Shown here: positions 11,020 to 21,335 of the stretch, in pieces | Numbering within the stretch: position 1 is the first letter of the stretch | How the letters are laid out: every line of letters starts with the position of its first letter | From: Periplaneta americana | Taxonomy: Eukaryota > Arthropoda > Insecta > Blattodea > Blattidae | Direction: 5' to 3' | Length of the DNA: 64,000 nucleotides | Assembly: GCF_040183065.1 (NCBI RefSeq) | Contig: NC_091130.1 | Coordinates: 123,537,914 to 123,601,913, forward strand | Made by a program: the position numbers and the translations under genes | Notes under the pieces: model-generated | What the model saw: the letters and a program-made list of their open reading frames with translations, nothing else | Told to the model about the DNA's origin: nothing | The model's database searches: none

Positions 11020-11520
11020 TGATGAGATTACAATTCGTTTTCCCCTCTTTTGTATAAATGTGTATATATGTTTAGGTGTGCTCACTCGAAAGCAAGTTAC
11101 GCAATTATTGACAATGTGAAAAACACGAAGTTTTTAAGTGAATGTCTGCAACTTCGAGCGACTATCCTGGAGCTTTATTGTACTATGGTCATTACGAATG
11201 CTAGTTGCACTGAAATGTCAGTTGCTTAAAATCGAATGGCATGTTACTGGCTATCATAGAAATATGTGGGATAAAAACATCTTTTCCTTTTGTTGCCAGT
11301 TAATACTGTCACTTCTATTACGTTAGGCATGAGTTTTTTTAAACCAATTCCTGTTCCACTGCATAATTCTTGTGGGTCAGTATTTCGCAATAGTACTATT
11401 GGTGATTCAATATTAAGTATTAAATTATGTGTTGCCAATCCTTGTGATTTCAAAGAATTTAAGAATTCAATTTGATATAACAAATTCTGCTCACTATCTA
11501 CAACTGTCTCGAGAAACACA
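11020..11520 (-). pseudogene. Helitron Pif1-like helicase C-terminal relic
   Basis: The frame at 11519-11244 reads QIEFLNSLKSQGLATHNLIL, then ESPIVLLRN..PQELCSGTG and KKLMPNVIEVTVLTG. These match the remembered late domains of insect Helitron/Pif1 helicases ('EFLNSL..SGLPPHNL', 'PIMLLRNL.P..LCNGTR', 'VIEATILTG'). Past a stop and frame changes, VQLAFVMTI and then VTCFRVSTPKHIYTFIQKRG continue the same domain ('LAFAMTINK.QGQ', 'ACSRVS.P..IYV'). The Rep/HUH nuclease and the helicase Walker motifs are missing, so the copy cannot move itself. Confidence 0.75.
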
Positions 11521-11704
11521 TAATACTGTTCTGGATTGCATAAGGATACTTATTCCATGAATTGTCTAGATTTTGGCCTTTATGATGTATCAACAATGTT
11601 ATTTTATATCGTTTTGCTTTTTCCATGGCCTCATGAAAGTCGATGTTGAATACAACAGACAATAATAAAAAACAATTGACAGTAGAAGATTGCATTTAAT
11701 GTTA

Positions 11705-12852
11705 TCTATACTAATAATAAATCTGTAGCCGAAATTTTTCTGGTAATTTTCAATTTTCCAAAAATAATTGGTCCTAACATAACCGAAAATCGCTTTTTTG
11801 AAATTTTTATTTGTATGTCTATCTGTCTATCTGTCTGTATGTTTGTTACCTTTTCACGCGATAATGGCTGAACGGATTTCGATGAAAATCGGAATATAAA
11901 TTAAGTTCGTTGTAACTTAGATTTTAGGCTATATGGCATTCAAAATACATTATTTATAAGGGGGGTTATAAAGGGGCCTGAATTAAATAAATCGAAATTT
12001 CTCGCTTATTATTGTTTTTTGTGAAAAATGTTACATTACAAACGTTTCTTCAAACATGATTTGCGATAAATTTTATTCCTTGAAAAATTTTGATAGGACT
12101 GATATTTAATGAGATAAATGAGTTTTAAAATTAAAATAACTGTCATCTAAGGCCGTGTAATGAATTAAAAATACACAAATGACTTCGTCTATAAGGGGCC
12201 TGGGACAGCAACAATCGAAATCTATGAAAGATAGCCTACAGAGAATGTTTCTGTGTTTGTATGAAGTAATATTGGAAGCTAAATTAACCGATTTGTATAA
12301 TTAATTATTATTTCACCATTGGAAAGTGTAGTTTCTCTAGATGGACATAATGCTATAATGTTATTACAGTAACTTCTTATATATAATATAATATATAACA
12401 TAATATAATATAATATAATATAATATATAATTTAATTTAATTTAAGTAATTTGAAGGGTTCAGAACCATAGTGGGCCAAGCTCCATTTACAGAATACGTA
12501 GAAAACAATGGTTAAAATTAAGTTATTACCATAATTCAATGGAAACCTATAACAAGTAAAATAAAATATACACATTAAATCTAAATGATGTCAATCTTCA
12601 TTAAACTATGGTTGCATGTAATAAAAATATTAAGAAACATGTTAAAGGAATTGTCTTTGCACCAAATGAGTGTCTCTGGACCAAAATGATCGCATTTTAA
12701 TTATTTAGATGCAATTTAAATTAAGTAACATATTAAACGATTTATCCTTCTATCAAACACGAATGTTCCCTGGATCAAATGTCCTATTTTAATTATGTAA
12801 TTACTTTATATTTATTTCTAACGGGTGCAGCGGAGCGCACGGGTACGGCTAG
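11705..12852 (+). mobile_element. Small non-autonomous Helitron H3 inserted in H1
   Basis: It starts TCTATACTAATAATAAATC and ends GTGCAGCGGAGCGCAC-GGGTACGGCTAG, with a short GTGC/GCAC stem just before CTAG. It sits precisely between A (11704) and T (12853). The sister Helitron H2 shows the empty site TTAATATTA|TACAT at 20542/20543. An exact A|T insertion without duplication is diagnostic of Helitrons. It has no coding capacity; the middle holds an ATAATAT microsatellite at about 12380-12430. Confidence 0.85.
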
Positions 12853-12961
12853 TACATTAATATTTGATCGTATATATTTTTGTTTCTTTATCTTTTTAAT
12901 AAATTTAACTTCCATTTGTCCGATTTTAATGTAGCCTATGTTCTTCTCCTGGTTATGAAGG

Positions 12962-14017
12962 TGAGACGGTTCCTCGTATAGGATGAGGAGATTTTCATTA
13001 GATTAGTATTTCGTGTTAATATTCTTATATGGATAGGATGCGCGGACATGTAAGTTAGTTTCAAAATCTGAGACGGAAGTAACAGGTGGACAGGAAGACC
13101 GAACCCAAGCTAGGGGGACAGGAAACATGTGTCCAGGCGTGGAGTTGACTGATGAGGGAATGTATGGACTTTGCCTGCGGGTGGTCAGTAAGATGACGCC
13201 AAGCCAGGTTTCAAAAAGAGATGATCTGGTATATGTCAGAGGATTGTCAGGACGCCGGAAGTAGGAGATGTTCTAGTTAACGAACAATTTTTGAAGAACG
13301 CGTCTTAAGTGACGTAAGTGTAATCATGGCCAATCAGGATTCTTAATAGAGACACGTGATATATAGATAGGAGGGCGAAAGTTTATGTTTGGTGGTTGAA
13401 AGTAGAGGATAGATTTGGCAGATGGACAGAAGGCAGAGAGAAGGCAGACAGAAGGCAGATAGACAGTGTTCGGAGAGGTCGAACTCCACATATTCTCGGC
13501 AAACCTAACTCGGAAGTATAACAATTTACGGACTTAGAATTTTTTTTAGTGGGTGTAGTAAGAAGTCGTGTGTTGCATTATTATTATAAGTCTGAATTCT
13601 TTCCTCTCATCACGTTATCAACTGTCCGTTATATTACTGGTGTTTTATAGTACAAAAGATATAATTACGTGAACTCAGAAATTAGTATACCAACTTGCGG
13701 GAAATGAGAGCGAGATATTATACACTTGGACGCGCATTTCTGCTAATCTGAAACGAACACTTAATAATAAGAATAAACGTTTTCATAGTTCTTACCAACA
13801 ACTTCTGGTGTGCGCCCACATCATTTCAACCTACGAGCACGTCTCCCAAACCCCATGTCCCGACCGTTTTGCAGCTGACCTGGGAACCTCATCCTCTACC
13901 GGAGTAATCTCGAGGAGGCTGGCGCCCAAATTAATCAGTGTATATAATTAATTATTGACATCGACGTGTCATCCTCGAGATACTTTCCATATACGACTGA
14001 GCTGGCAGCCGAGGGCA
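12962..14017 (+). repeat. 5' LTR of the coiled-coil LTR element
   Basis: Nearly identical to 17764-18821. The differences I could see are a 5-bp indel (GATATTATACACTT versus GATATTAGACTATACACTT) and a changed stretch near the end (TATACGACTGAGC versus TATTTCGGAGC). After CCGAGGGC the two copies diverge: this one continues into AAGGAAAGGCG, the 3' LTR into GACGTCGACCCGCATCA. So the last 17 bases of U5 and the primer site may have been lost or replaced here. A standard TGG-starting primer-binding site is not obvious. Confidence 0.85.
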
Positions 14018-14129
14018 AGGAAAGGCGTCGTGGGCAACGACGACGACTCCAGACGACCGTCGCAGACATGGCGACCCCGACGACGAAGGCCGGCCGCTTC
14101 ATATTTTGGCGTCCCAACGTCGGGCACGA

Positions 14130-14330
14130 GATGGCAACAATGACCACGGCGGGGATCGACGCGAGAGCCGACAGCCGACGCAGGGTTAATGCGCCTGATG
14201 GCAACAATGACCACGGCGGGGATCGACGCGAGAGCCGACAGCCGACGCAGGGTTAATGCGGCTGATGGCAACAATGATCGCAGCGGGGATCGACGCGAGA
14301 GCCGACAGCCGAAGCAGTGTTAGTAGAGCA
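14130..14330 (+). repeat. 67-bp tandem repeat in the LTR element leader
   Basis: Three units begin with GATGGCAACAATGA at 14130, 14197 and 14264, giving a 67-bp period. The first two are nearly identical; the third is diverged. The sequence is unusually GC- and CpG-rich (GGGGATCGACGCGAGAGCC) compared with the A+T-rich surroundings. It lies between the 5' LTR and the ORF, where packaging or translation signals would be expected. Confidence 0.85.
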
Positions 14331-14619
14331 GCTTGCAGTATCATGCAGTGTCAACGACCGACAGCCACAACACCATGCAGACCCCAAACAGCTGAGAACA
14401 ATGATGGACGGTGGGGGAGACGATCAACCAGGCGTAACCTAGAAGACGGCGATACGTAAGCATAAAGGGTTTCATTTCAATTGTTGTGTCCATATATATG
14501 TACATGTGTGTAATTCATTTTGGTAGGGTTTATTTTGTTTTTTGTGTTTAAGGGGAATTGTTGAGGATATATTATATATTACATGTTGCTAAGGAGCCAG
14601 ACTAGAAGTAAAAAAAAAA

Positions 14620-16683
14620 ATGGAGACTACAGCAGGGACGAGTACTAGCCAAGATAAAGAAAGTTCGCGAGGTTCGGACAATGCCATGTCGAATAATGTG
14701 TTAGAGCGGATATTGGAGCAGATGAATCAGATGAGGAACGAAATGAGAGAAACTAGTAATAATTTGAAGAGTGAGATGGCTGAGTATAGTAGCAGGCTAG
14801 AGAGCCATAGTAGCAGGCTAGAGAGCCAGTTCGGTAATTTGAAGAGTGAGATGGGTAATTTGAAGAGTGAGATGGCTGAGTATAGTAGCAGGCTAGAGAG
14901 CCATAGTAGCAGGCTAGAGAGCCATAGTAGCAGGCTAGAGAGCCAGTTCGGTAATTTGAAGAGTGAGATGGCTGAGAATAGTAGCAGGCAGTTCGGTAAT
15001 TTGAAGAGTGAGATGGCTGAGAATAGTAGTAGGCTAGAGAGCCAGTTAATGGAAAGTTCTGACGTATATCAAGAGCAAATTGGTCAATTAAGAAATATAA
15101 TGAACGAGAGATCTAATAGATTGGGAAATATGATAGAAGAGAGCTATAATAGATTGGGAAATGTACTAGCCGAGAATAGTAATGAGGTGGAAAGTAAATT
15201 AATTGAGGATATTAGTGAATTGAATAATAAGATAGCCCAGAATAATAAAGAAGTGGAAAGTAAATTGATTGAGGATATTGGTGAATTGAATAATAAGAGA
15301 GCCGAGAATAGTAATGAAGTGGAAAGTAAATTAATTGTGGATACTAGTGAATTGGATAATAAGATAGCTGAGAATAGTAATGAAGTGGAAAGTAAATTAA
15401 TTGAGGATATTAGTGAATTGGATAATAAGATAGCCGAGAATAGTAATGAAGTGGAAAGTAAATTAATTGAGGATACTAGTGAATTGAATAATAAGATAGC
15501 CGAGAATAGTAATGAAGTGGAAAGTAAATTGATTGAGGATACTAGTGAATTGAATAATAAGATAGCCGAGAATAGTAATGAAGTGGAAAGTAAATTAATT
15601 GAGGATACTAGTGAACTGGACAATAAGATAGCTGAGAATAGTAATGAAGTGAGAAATAAATTAGCTGTGGATATTGATGAATTGGGAGATAATCTAGATG
15701 AAAATTGTAATGTATTGGATAATAAATTAGAAGAGAATATTGATGAATTGAATAATATGGTAGCCGAGAATAGTAATGAAGTGGAATTTAAATTAGCTGT
15801 GAATATTAATGAGTTGAAAGAGAAACTAGTTAAAAATAGTACTGAACAGAAAGATAAGTTAGCTAAGAATGTCAATGAATTGAGTAATGAACTAGCTGAG
15901 AGTTGTAGCGAAGTGGAAATTAAATTAGCTGTGAATATTAATGAGTTGAAAGAGAAACTAGATGATAATAGTACTGAACTGAAAGATAAGTTAGCTGAGA
16001 ATATTAATGGAGTGAATAATAAGAAAGCAGGAAACAGTAATGAAGTGGAGAGTAAATTAGCTAAGGATATTAATGAGAATATTGGGGAATTGAATATTAA
16101 GGTAGCCGGAAATAATAATGAGGTGGAAAGTAAAATAAATATGGATATTAATGGATTGGACGATAATCTCGATGAGAATAATAATGAATTGCAGTATAGA
16201 CTAGCCGAGGACAGTATCAGGTTAGAGAGCCAGGTGTTAGAAAGTTATGGAGCATTCAGGGAGCAAGTAAATAGAGTAATCGAAAAGTTTGATGTGTTTG
16301 GGAGCGAGAAAGAGAATGCTAAAACCATCACAAACATGGGGCGGAGGGCAGAAGAAGCCTTCCCACCCCACAGAGGGTACAATAGCAATGACCATAATGA
16401 CGGTTGGAGCAGGGACCGGCCACACAGTGCTGGCGGTCATGGTTTACAACCCTACAATAATGACAGGCGGTACTGCGACGATCAAAGGAGTGAATATAGG
16501 AAGGGATATTGGAGGCCTCATTTTTCTGCAGGAGGAGAAAAAGTTACGTGGAAGCATGCTGGTAGATTTAATGTGAGGAGTAGTGTGTCTCCACGTGTAA
16601 ACTGTCAATTTAAGAATGGCACAATGACGTATGAGGAAGGCCGCATGATTCATGATAGACATCCAGGCGACGTACCAGGTTAA
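14620..16683 (+). CDS. 687-residue repeat coiled-coil protein of the LTR element (Gag-like position)
   Basis: The only long open frame of the LTR element. The start ATG follows an A-run and has A at -3 and G at +4. Residues 1-45 are Ser/Thr/Asn-rich. Residues 46-140 hold short repeats (SSRLESH, FGNLKSEMAE). Residues about 184-539 are sixteen modules of the form AENSNEVESKLIEDISELNNKI, 22 residues (66 bp) each with one of 26. Each module is two 11-residue units with hydrophobic residues at regular places, so an extended hendecad coiled coil is predicted. Residues about 555-687 are Gly/Arg/His/Tyr-rich and basic, possibly nucleic-acid binding. No CCHC zinc knuckle, protease or capsid homology motif is visible. 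Its position suggests a structural, Gag-like role; that is inference. I do not recognise a named family. Confidence 0.75.
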   Translation: METTAGTSTSQDKESSRGSDNAMSNNVLERILEQMNQMRNEMRETSNNLKSEMAEYSSRLESHSSRLESQFGNLKSEMGNLKSEMAEYSSRLESHSSRLESHSSRLESQFGNLKSEMAENSSRQFGNLKSEMAENSSRLESQLMESSDVYQEQIGQLRNIMNERSNRLGNMIEESYNRLGNVLAENSNEVESKLIEDISELNNKIAQNNKEVESKLIEDIGELNNKRAENSNEVESKLIVDTSELDNKIAENSNEVESKLIEDISELDNKIAENSNEVESKLIEDTSELNNKIAENSNEVESKLIEDTSELNNKIAENSNEVESKLIEDTSELDNKIAENSNEVRNKLAVDIDELGDNLDENCNVLDNKLEENIDELNNMVAENSNEVEFKLAVNINELKEKLVKNSTEQKDKLAKNVNELSNELAESCSEVEIKLAVNINELKEKLDDNSTELKDKLAENINGVNNKKAGNSNEVESKLAKDINENIGELNIKVAGNNNEVESKINMDINGLDDNLDENNNELQYRLAEDSIRLESQVLESYGAFREQVNRVIEKFDVFGSEKENAKTITNMGRRAEEAFPPHRGYNSNDHNDGWSRDRPHSAGGHGLQPYNNDRRYCDDQRSEYRKGYWRPHFSAGGEKVTWKHAGRFNVRSSVSPRVNCQFKNGTMTYEEGRMIHDRHPGDVPG

Positions 16684-17763
16684 TAAACGAGAATTTGTGT
16701 GAAGTTGAAAATAATATGATTTTAATTATAAGAAAAATAAGAATGTGTTTGTTTTGTGCATGTAGTATTTGAGCGGTATAAGCAACTAGAACCAAGAACT
16801 AATGTCAGTGCTGAAAATTTTAACCTTGTGAAAATTTTGTTACTTTTGTTTTCTTTTTGCCACCTTCAGAATTAGTTGTTTTTGTGTGTTTTCTTATAAG
16901 ACCATGCGATAAGTAGTATTCCCTGTGGCAATAATTTAAAGATGATATTAATAAGAACTAATAATGATTAATAATAATGATAGAATATTTTTTTTAATTA
17001 ACTTCATTTATGTTCATTTATCTGCAGAGGTTGAATGATTCCATTTGAATATGTATCCATTTTTTTAGAATCAATATTAAGTGCCAGACCATCATTTTTA
17101 GTTCGAGACATAAAGTTGTCCTCTATATTGAGGGGACGTTATTCGAGATGTGTATTCAAGGTTGCAGCTCATGTATGAGACAGGATAAATAGAGTCAGTT
17201 AGTATTTCAGAAGTATTATGTATCGTTTGGTATAATTTTGATTCTGGTTAATAATTATTTCGGTTTTATGGACGTAAATGTGTTTTCAAGGTTTCAGATA
17301 ATATATGAAGTATGATATAAAGGGTTAATTGGTATTTTAAAATGTATTATGTATTATTTAGCGTATATTTTTTTGTGGTTCATAATTCTTATTTCTATGT
17401 TATAAGTATAAGTATGTATCAAGGAACCGATCATGAATGTGAGTGAGAGAGCGCCATTGTATTCGGATGTGCCCTGAATGTTACGATTGGATGCTGTATA
17501 TATGTCAGGTAGAAGTCAGTTAAACTGACGTGTGAGGTGTAAGTAGGCGTGAGGTGTGTATATAGATTCATACATGTGAATAGTTGTAAATATGTAATAA
17601 TTGTAAGTGTAAATTTGTACATTGTTTATAAGCATAGCAAAAGGTGTATCCAAGTGTGACTAATTAGGGGACACCGGAGACTAGTAGCGAAGGTATTTTT
17701 TTTTGGGACGTCTCATAACAACAAATATTCCCTTGGGAATATTCTTTGTTATGAGAGGGCATT
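16684..17763 (+). other. Noncoding 3' interior of the LTR element
   Basis: A+T-rich region after the ORF with two imperfectly repeated stretches (GTGTATTCAAGGTTGCAG near 17150, GTGTTTTCAAGGTTTCAG near 17280; each followed by a GTATT...GTATTATGTAT block). No coding motif. The polypurine tract expected before the 3' LTR is poor (ATGAGAGGGCATT). Confidence 0.5.
17712..17755. promoter_or_regulatory. Stem-loop just upstream of the 3' LTR
   Basis: CTCATAAC and AATATTCCC pair with GGGAATATT and GTTATGAG around a TT turn, giving about 17 base pairs with small internal loops. It ends 8 bp before the 3' LTR, overlapping the place where a polypurine tract should lie. Function unknown. Confidence 0.75.
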
Positions 17764-18838
17764 TGAGACGGTTCCTCGTATAGGATGAGGAGATTTTCAT
17801 TAGATTAGTATTTCGTGTTAATATTCTTATATGGATAGGATGCGCGGACATGTAAGTTAGTTTCAAAATCTGAGACGGAAGTAACAGGTGGACAGGAAGA
17901 CCGAACCCAAGCTAGGGGGACAGGAAACATGTGTCCAGGCGTGGAGTTGACTGATGAGGGAATGTATGGACTTTGCCTGCGGGTGGTCAGTAAGATGACG
18001 CCAAGCCAGGTTTCAAAAAGAGATGATCTGGTATATGTCAGAGGATTGTCAGGACGCCGGAAGTAGGAGATGTTCTAGTTAACGAACAATTTTTGAAGAA
18101 CGCGTCTTAAGTGACGTAAGTGTAATCATGGCCAATCAGGATTCTTAATAGAGACACGTGATATATAGATAGGAGGGCGAAAGTTTATGTTTGGTGGTTG
18201 AAAGTAGAGGATAGATTTGGCAGATGGACAGAAGGCAGAGAGAAGGCAGACAGAAGGCAGATAGACAGTGTTCGGAGAGGTCGAACTCCACATATTCTCG
18301 GCAAACCTAACTCGGAAGTATAACAATTTACGGACTTAGAATTTTTTTTAGTGGGTGTAGTAAGAAGTCGTGTGTTGCATTATTATTATAAGTCTGAATT
18401 CTTTCCTCTCATCACGTTATCAACTGTCCGTTATATTACTGGTGTTTTATAGTACAAAAGATATAATTACGTGAACTCAGAAATTAGTATACCAACTTGC
18501 GGGAAATGAGAGCGAGATATTAGACTATACACTTGGACGCGCATTTCTGCTAATCTGAAACGAACACTTAATAATAAGAATAAACGTTTTCATAGTTCTT
18601 ACCAACAACTTCTGGTGTGCGCCCACATCATTTCAACCTACGAGCACGTCTCCCAAACCCCATGTCCCGACCGTTTTGCAGCTGACCTGGGAACCTCATC
18701 CTCTACCGGAGTAATCTCGAGGAGGCTGGCGCCCAAATTAATCAGTGTATATAATTAATTATTGACATCGACGTGTCATCCTCGAGATACTTTCCATATT
18801 TCGGAGCTGGCAGCCGAGGGCGACGTCGACCCGCATCA
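17764..18838 (+). repeat. 3' LTR of the coiled-coil LTR element
   Basis: 1,075 bp starting TGAGACGG and ending GCATCA, followed by the AAGG target duplication. It carries the same identical stretches as the 5' LTR. The 66-codon minus-strand frame present in both LTRs is probably incidental. The high LTR identity implies a recent insertion. Confidence 0.85.
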
Positions 18839-18896
18839 AAGGTTAAATGTGCAAGCTTTGACGCATATCGGTCAAAGCGTGTAGATTTGTATAGAG

Positions 18897-18990
18897 AACA
18901 TACATACATACATACATACATACATACATACATACATACATACATACATACATACATACATACATACATACATACATACATACATACATA
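18897..18990. repeat. (CATA)n microsatellite in Helitron H1
   Basis: About 23 copies of CATA. The same place in H2 (20705-20730) has a short, impure version, so the array expanded in H1 after the two copies separated. Confidence 0.95.
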
Positions 18991-19016
18991 ACCACGTTCA
19001 ATTTTATATATTAAGA

Positions 19017-20758
19017 CTAGCTGAAAGCACCCGGCGTTGCCCGGGTTTTCCTTTCTGCTTCTATTTTTAATTAAACTGGTTATTAAATTTTCGGAAATCT
19101 CGGAAACCTAACTATACACAACAAAAACGAATTGTCTTTACTAGGCTTTCCTCGCCCATAAAGATGAATCTTTACTTAACGTCACTTACATGAATTAATG
19201 AACTCCTTAGCCAAATGCCTCCCAGGGTTAACTCAATTTAAAACAGTTGTAAATCACGCACCGAAAGGAAAACATATCATGTGCCTGACGTTAAACTGTT
19301 GTTTTAAATGTATTTATTTACTTGTTTTTATTTATTTATGTATGTATTTATTTATTCTGATGTAGTGAAGGCCATTAGGCCTTCTCTTCCACAGCGCCAG
19401 AAATACAAATAAAGTAATAGAAAAATCAAACTATTAACAAAGTAAAACCCAACGAAAATATAATTCCTTCTCCTCTTTCTGATCAGTTTCAGCATCGAAT
19501 CAATATACAGTATACATATATATTTATAATTTAATTTATATTGGAAGATTTTTTTACCTCTTGACCGCTGTACACCCACTTATATCATACCCCGTTCTTT
19601 TTTTTTTAATATAACCTTAAACTATGTCTCATAAATTCAGAACATCTTATATTTTTTCTAATTTTATCCACACAATACAGATATAATATAAACTCGCAAT
19701 AAGTCACTTTTTAACATAAAGAGAAACATATAGGTCTACCGATATTTTATAAATTAAGATATTTTCATTGCCACAACGCTTAACACACTAAATTTGCTAC
19801 GTGAACAACAATATTTTGAGAATTAATACGTTATTTTCAGTGGGCTTATGTACATTCACATACTATATTAGCAACATGAGAAAAGTATCATTGAATTGCT
19901 TATTGATATGTGTAAAATATTTTTTTTCCACTTCTTTGTATAAAATATAGTTGAGGACGTGAAAAACACGCAGTTTTTAAGTTAACGTCTGCAACTTTGA
20001 GCGACTGTCCTTGAGCTTCATTTCAATATGGCCATTACAAATGCTAGTGGCATTGAAATTGCAGTTGCTTAAAATTGAATGAGTATCCTAGCAATACGTG
20101 GAATAAAAACATCTCCTTTTATTTTTGCAGTTAATATTGCCAATTCTATTACGTTTCGTATGAGTTTTTCACACCAATAATTCTTATTCGTGCATAATTT
20201 TGGTGGGTCAGTATTTCGCAATAGTAGTCTACTATTGGTTATTCATTATTAAGTAAATTATGTGGTAGCAATCCTTGTAATTTCAAAGAATTCTAGAATT
20301 CAGTTGTATAAAACAGTTTGCTCATTATCTACAGAACTGCATCGAGGAATTCATAATACGATCCTGGACTGCGTAAAGATACTTAGTGCATGAATTATCT
20401 AGCTTTAGCCTTCGCGATCTGTAACAACAATGTAATTTAATTTCGTATTAAAATTTCCAAGGCCTCGTGAAAGTCGATGTTGAATACAACAGACAATAAT
20501 AAAAGAACAATTGACTGTGGAAGATTTTGTATTTTAATATTATACATGAAGATTTGATCTATTTATTTTTATATTTTATCATTTTAATTAATTAACTTCC
20601 ATTTGCACAATTTTAATGTAATCTATGTTCTTCTCCTGGTTATGAAGGTTAAATGTGCAAACTATGGCACATATCGATCAAAGCGTGTAGATTTGTATAG
20701 AGAACATACACACATACATACATATATACATACCCATATTCAATTTTATATATTAAGA
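19017..20758 (-). mobile_element. Helitron H2, tandem partner of H1
   Basis: Same family as H1. On the minus strand it begins TCTTAATATATAAAATTG at 20758, preceded by A, and ends CCCGGGCAACGCCGGGTGC then TTTCAGCTAG at 19017. The next minus-strand base is the first T of H1, so the two copies are joined with no host DNA between. It is 1,742 bp and holds a more decayed helicase relic (about 19950-20350). It preserves the empty sites for H3 and the LTR element. Confidence 0.85.
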
Positions 20759-21065
20759 TAAAGAAATACTGACAAGAAAAATTGTGTCATATAAGATTCG
20801 GAAAGAAAAAAAACAAGGACATCTACCGCAACATGGGAAGACCGTGAACTCCTTGAGGTCGGAATGTGTCTTGGAGATCCGACCCATGAATGTGGTTGTG
20901 GTAATGGTAGTGATGTAGGTAATTAGGATGATGATGATGATGATGATGAGGACGATATTTGGATATTATAAGTTATTAAAGAAAGTAAGTTAATTATATT
21001 AATGAATTATGCAGCAATAGACGATTTCATAACGCACGTTTAAAACATTCTTATATCTTACTCTC
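20759..21065. other. Spacer with a (GAT)n run
   Basis: (GATGAT)n at 20929-20955. Otherwise no recognised feature. Confidence 0.5.
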
Positions 21066-21335
21066 CTCAACCTCCTTTTATAACCGACTTACACACCACT
21101 GCGGTTAGAGGAGGGAGATTTTTTAGATCCTACACTAGACAGCTCACAAATGCTGCCTCCCTAGTCATAGGATTGGTATGACGCAGGACCACTGCTGAGA
21201 CATCACAGGGCAATCACGAAACAACGGGCAAACACCCAGTCCCGTGGGCGAAAGAAAAATTTCTTCCATTGCCCATGCCGGGATTCGAACCTCGGAAACG
21301 CTATCCAAATAGCACAGCAGCAGACCACATCTAAA
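21066..21335 (-). mobile_element. tRNA-derived SINE, minus strand
   Basis: On the minus strand GATGTGGTCTGCTGCTGTGC leads to a perfect box B, GGTTCGAATCC, then GCATGGGCAATGGAAG and GAAATTTTTCTTTCGCCC. A body of about 180 bp containing GGGCAAACACCCAG (plus strand) follows. The tRNA-like head plus AAATTTTTCT link resembles SINE-1 and SINE-2, but the body is different. Confidence 0.6.

Larger units (their letters stand above)
12962..18838 (+). mobile_element. LTR retrotransposon without pol, carrying one coiled-coil ORF
   Basis: About 1-kb direct repeats (12962-14017 and 17764-18838) bound a 3.7-kb interior. The outer ends are TGAGACGG and GCATCA (TG...CA). AAGG flanks both sides (12958-12961 and 18839-18842), and the uninterrupted site GAAGGTTAAATGTGC is preserved in Helitron H2 at 20644, so the 4-bp target duplication is well supported. 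The interior has a GC-rich leader with a 67-bp tandem repeat, a 687-codon ORF and a noncoding 3' part. No protease, RT, RNase H or integrase motif is visible on either strand. It would need another element's enzymes, as TR-GAG or LARD-type elements do. Confidence 0.85.
9596..19016 (-). mobile_element. Helitron H1 (minus strand), interrupted by a Helitron and an LTR element
   Basis: Read on the minus strand, the element starts TCTTAATATATAAAATTG (at 19016) and ends with the hairpin CCCGGGCAACGCCGGG, then TACTTTCAGCTAG (at 9596), with T as the next base. TC at the start, a GC-rich 3' hairpin and CTAG at the end with no target duplication are Helitron hallmarks. A Pif1-type helicase C-terminal relic inside (11020-11520) supports this. 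The small Helitron at 11705-12852 and the LTR element at 12962-18838 interrupt it; without them H1 is about 2.4 kb. It abuts H2 directly. Confidence 0.85.

Noticed and set aside
13324-13524. 66-codon frame present identically at 18126-18326
   Set aside because: Duplicated because it lies in both LTRs; no motif, so not evidence of a gene.
15144-15875. 243-codon antisense frame over the coiled-coil ORF
   Set aside because: Open only because the 66-bp sense repeat lacks the trinucleotides that would read as stops on the other strand; composition is repetitive Leu/Ser/Asn.
18742-18991. YVCM / THTY repeat frames
   Set aside because: Translation of the (CATA)n microsatellite of Helitron H1.
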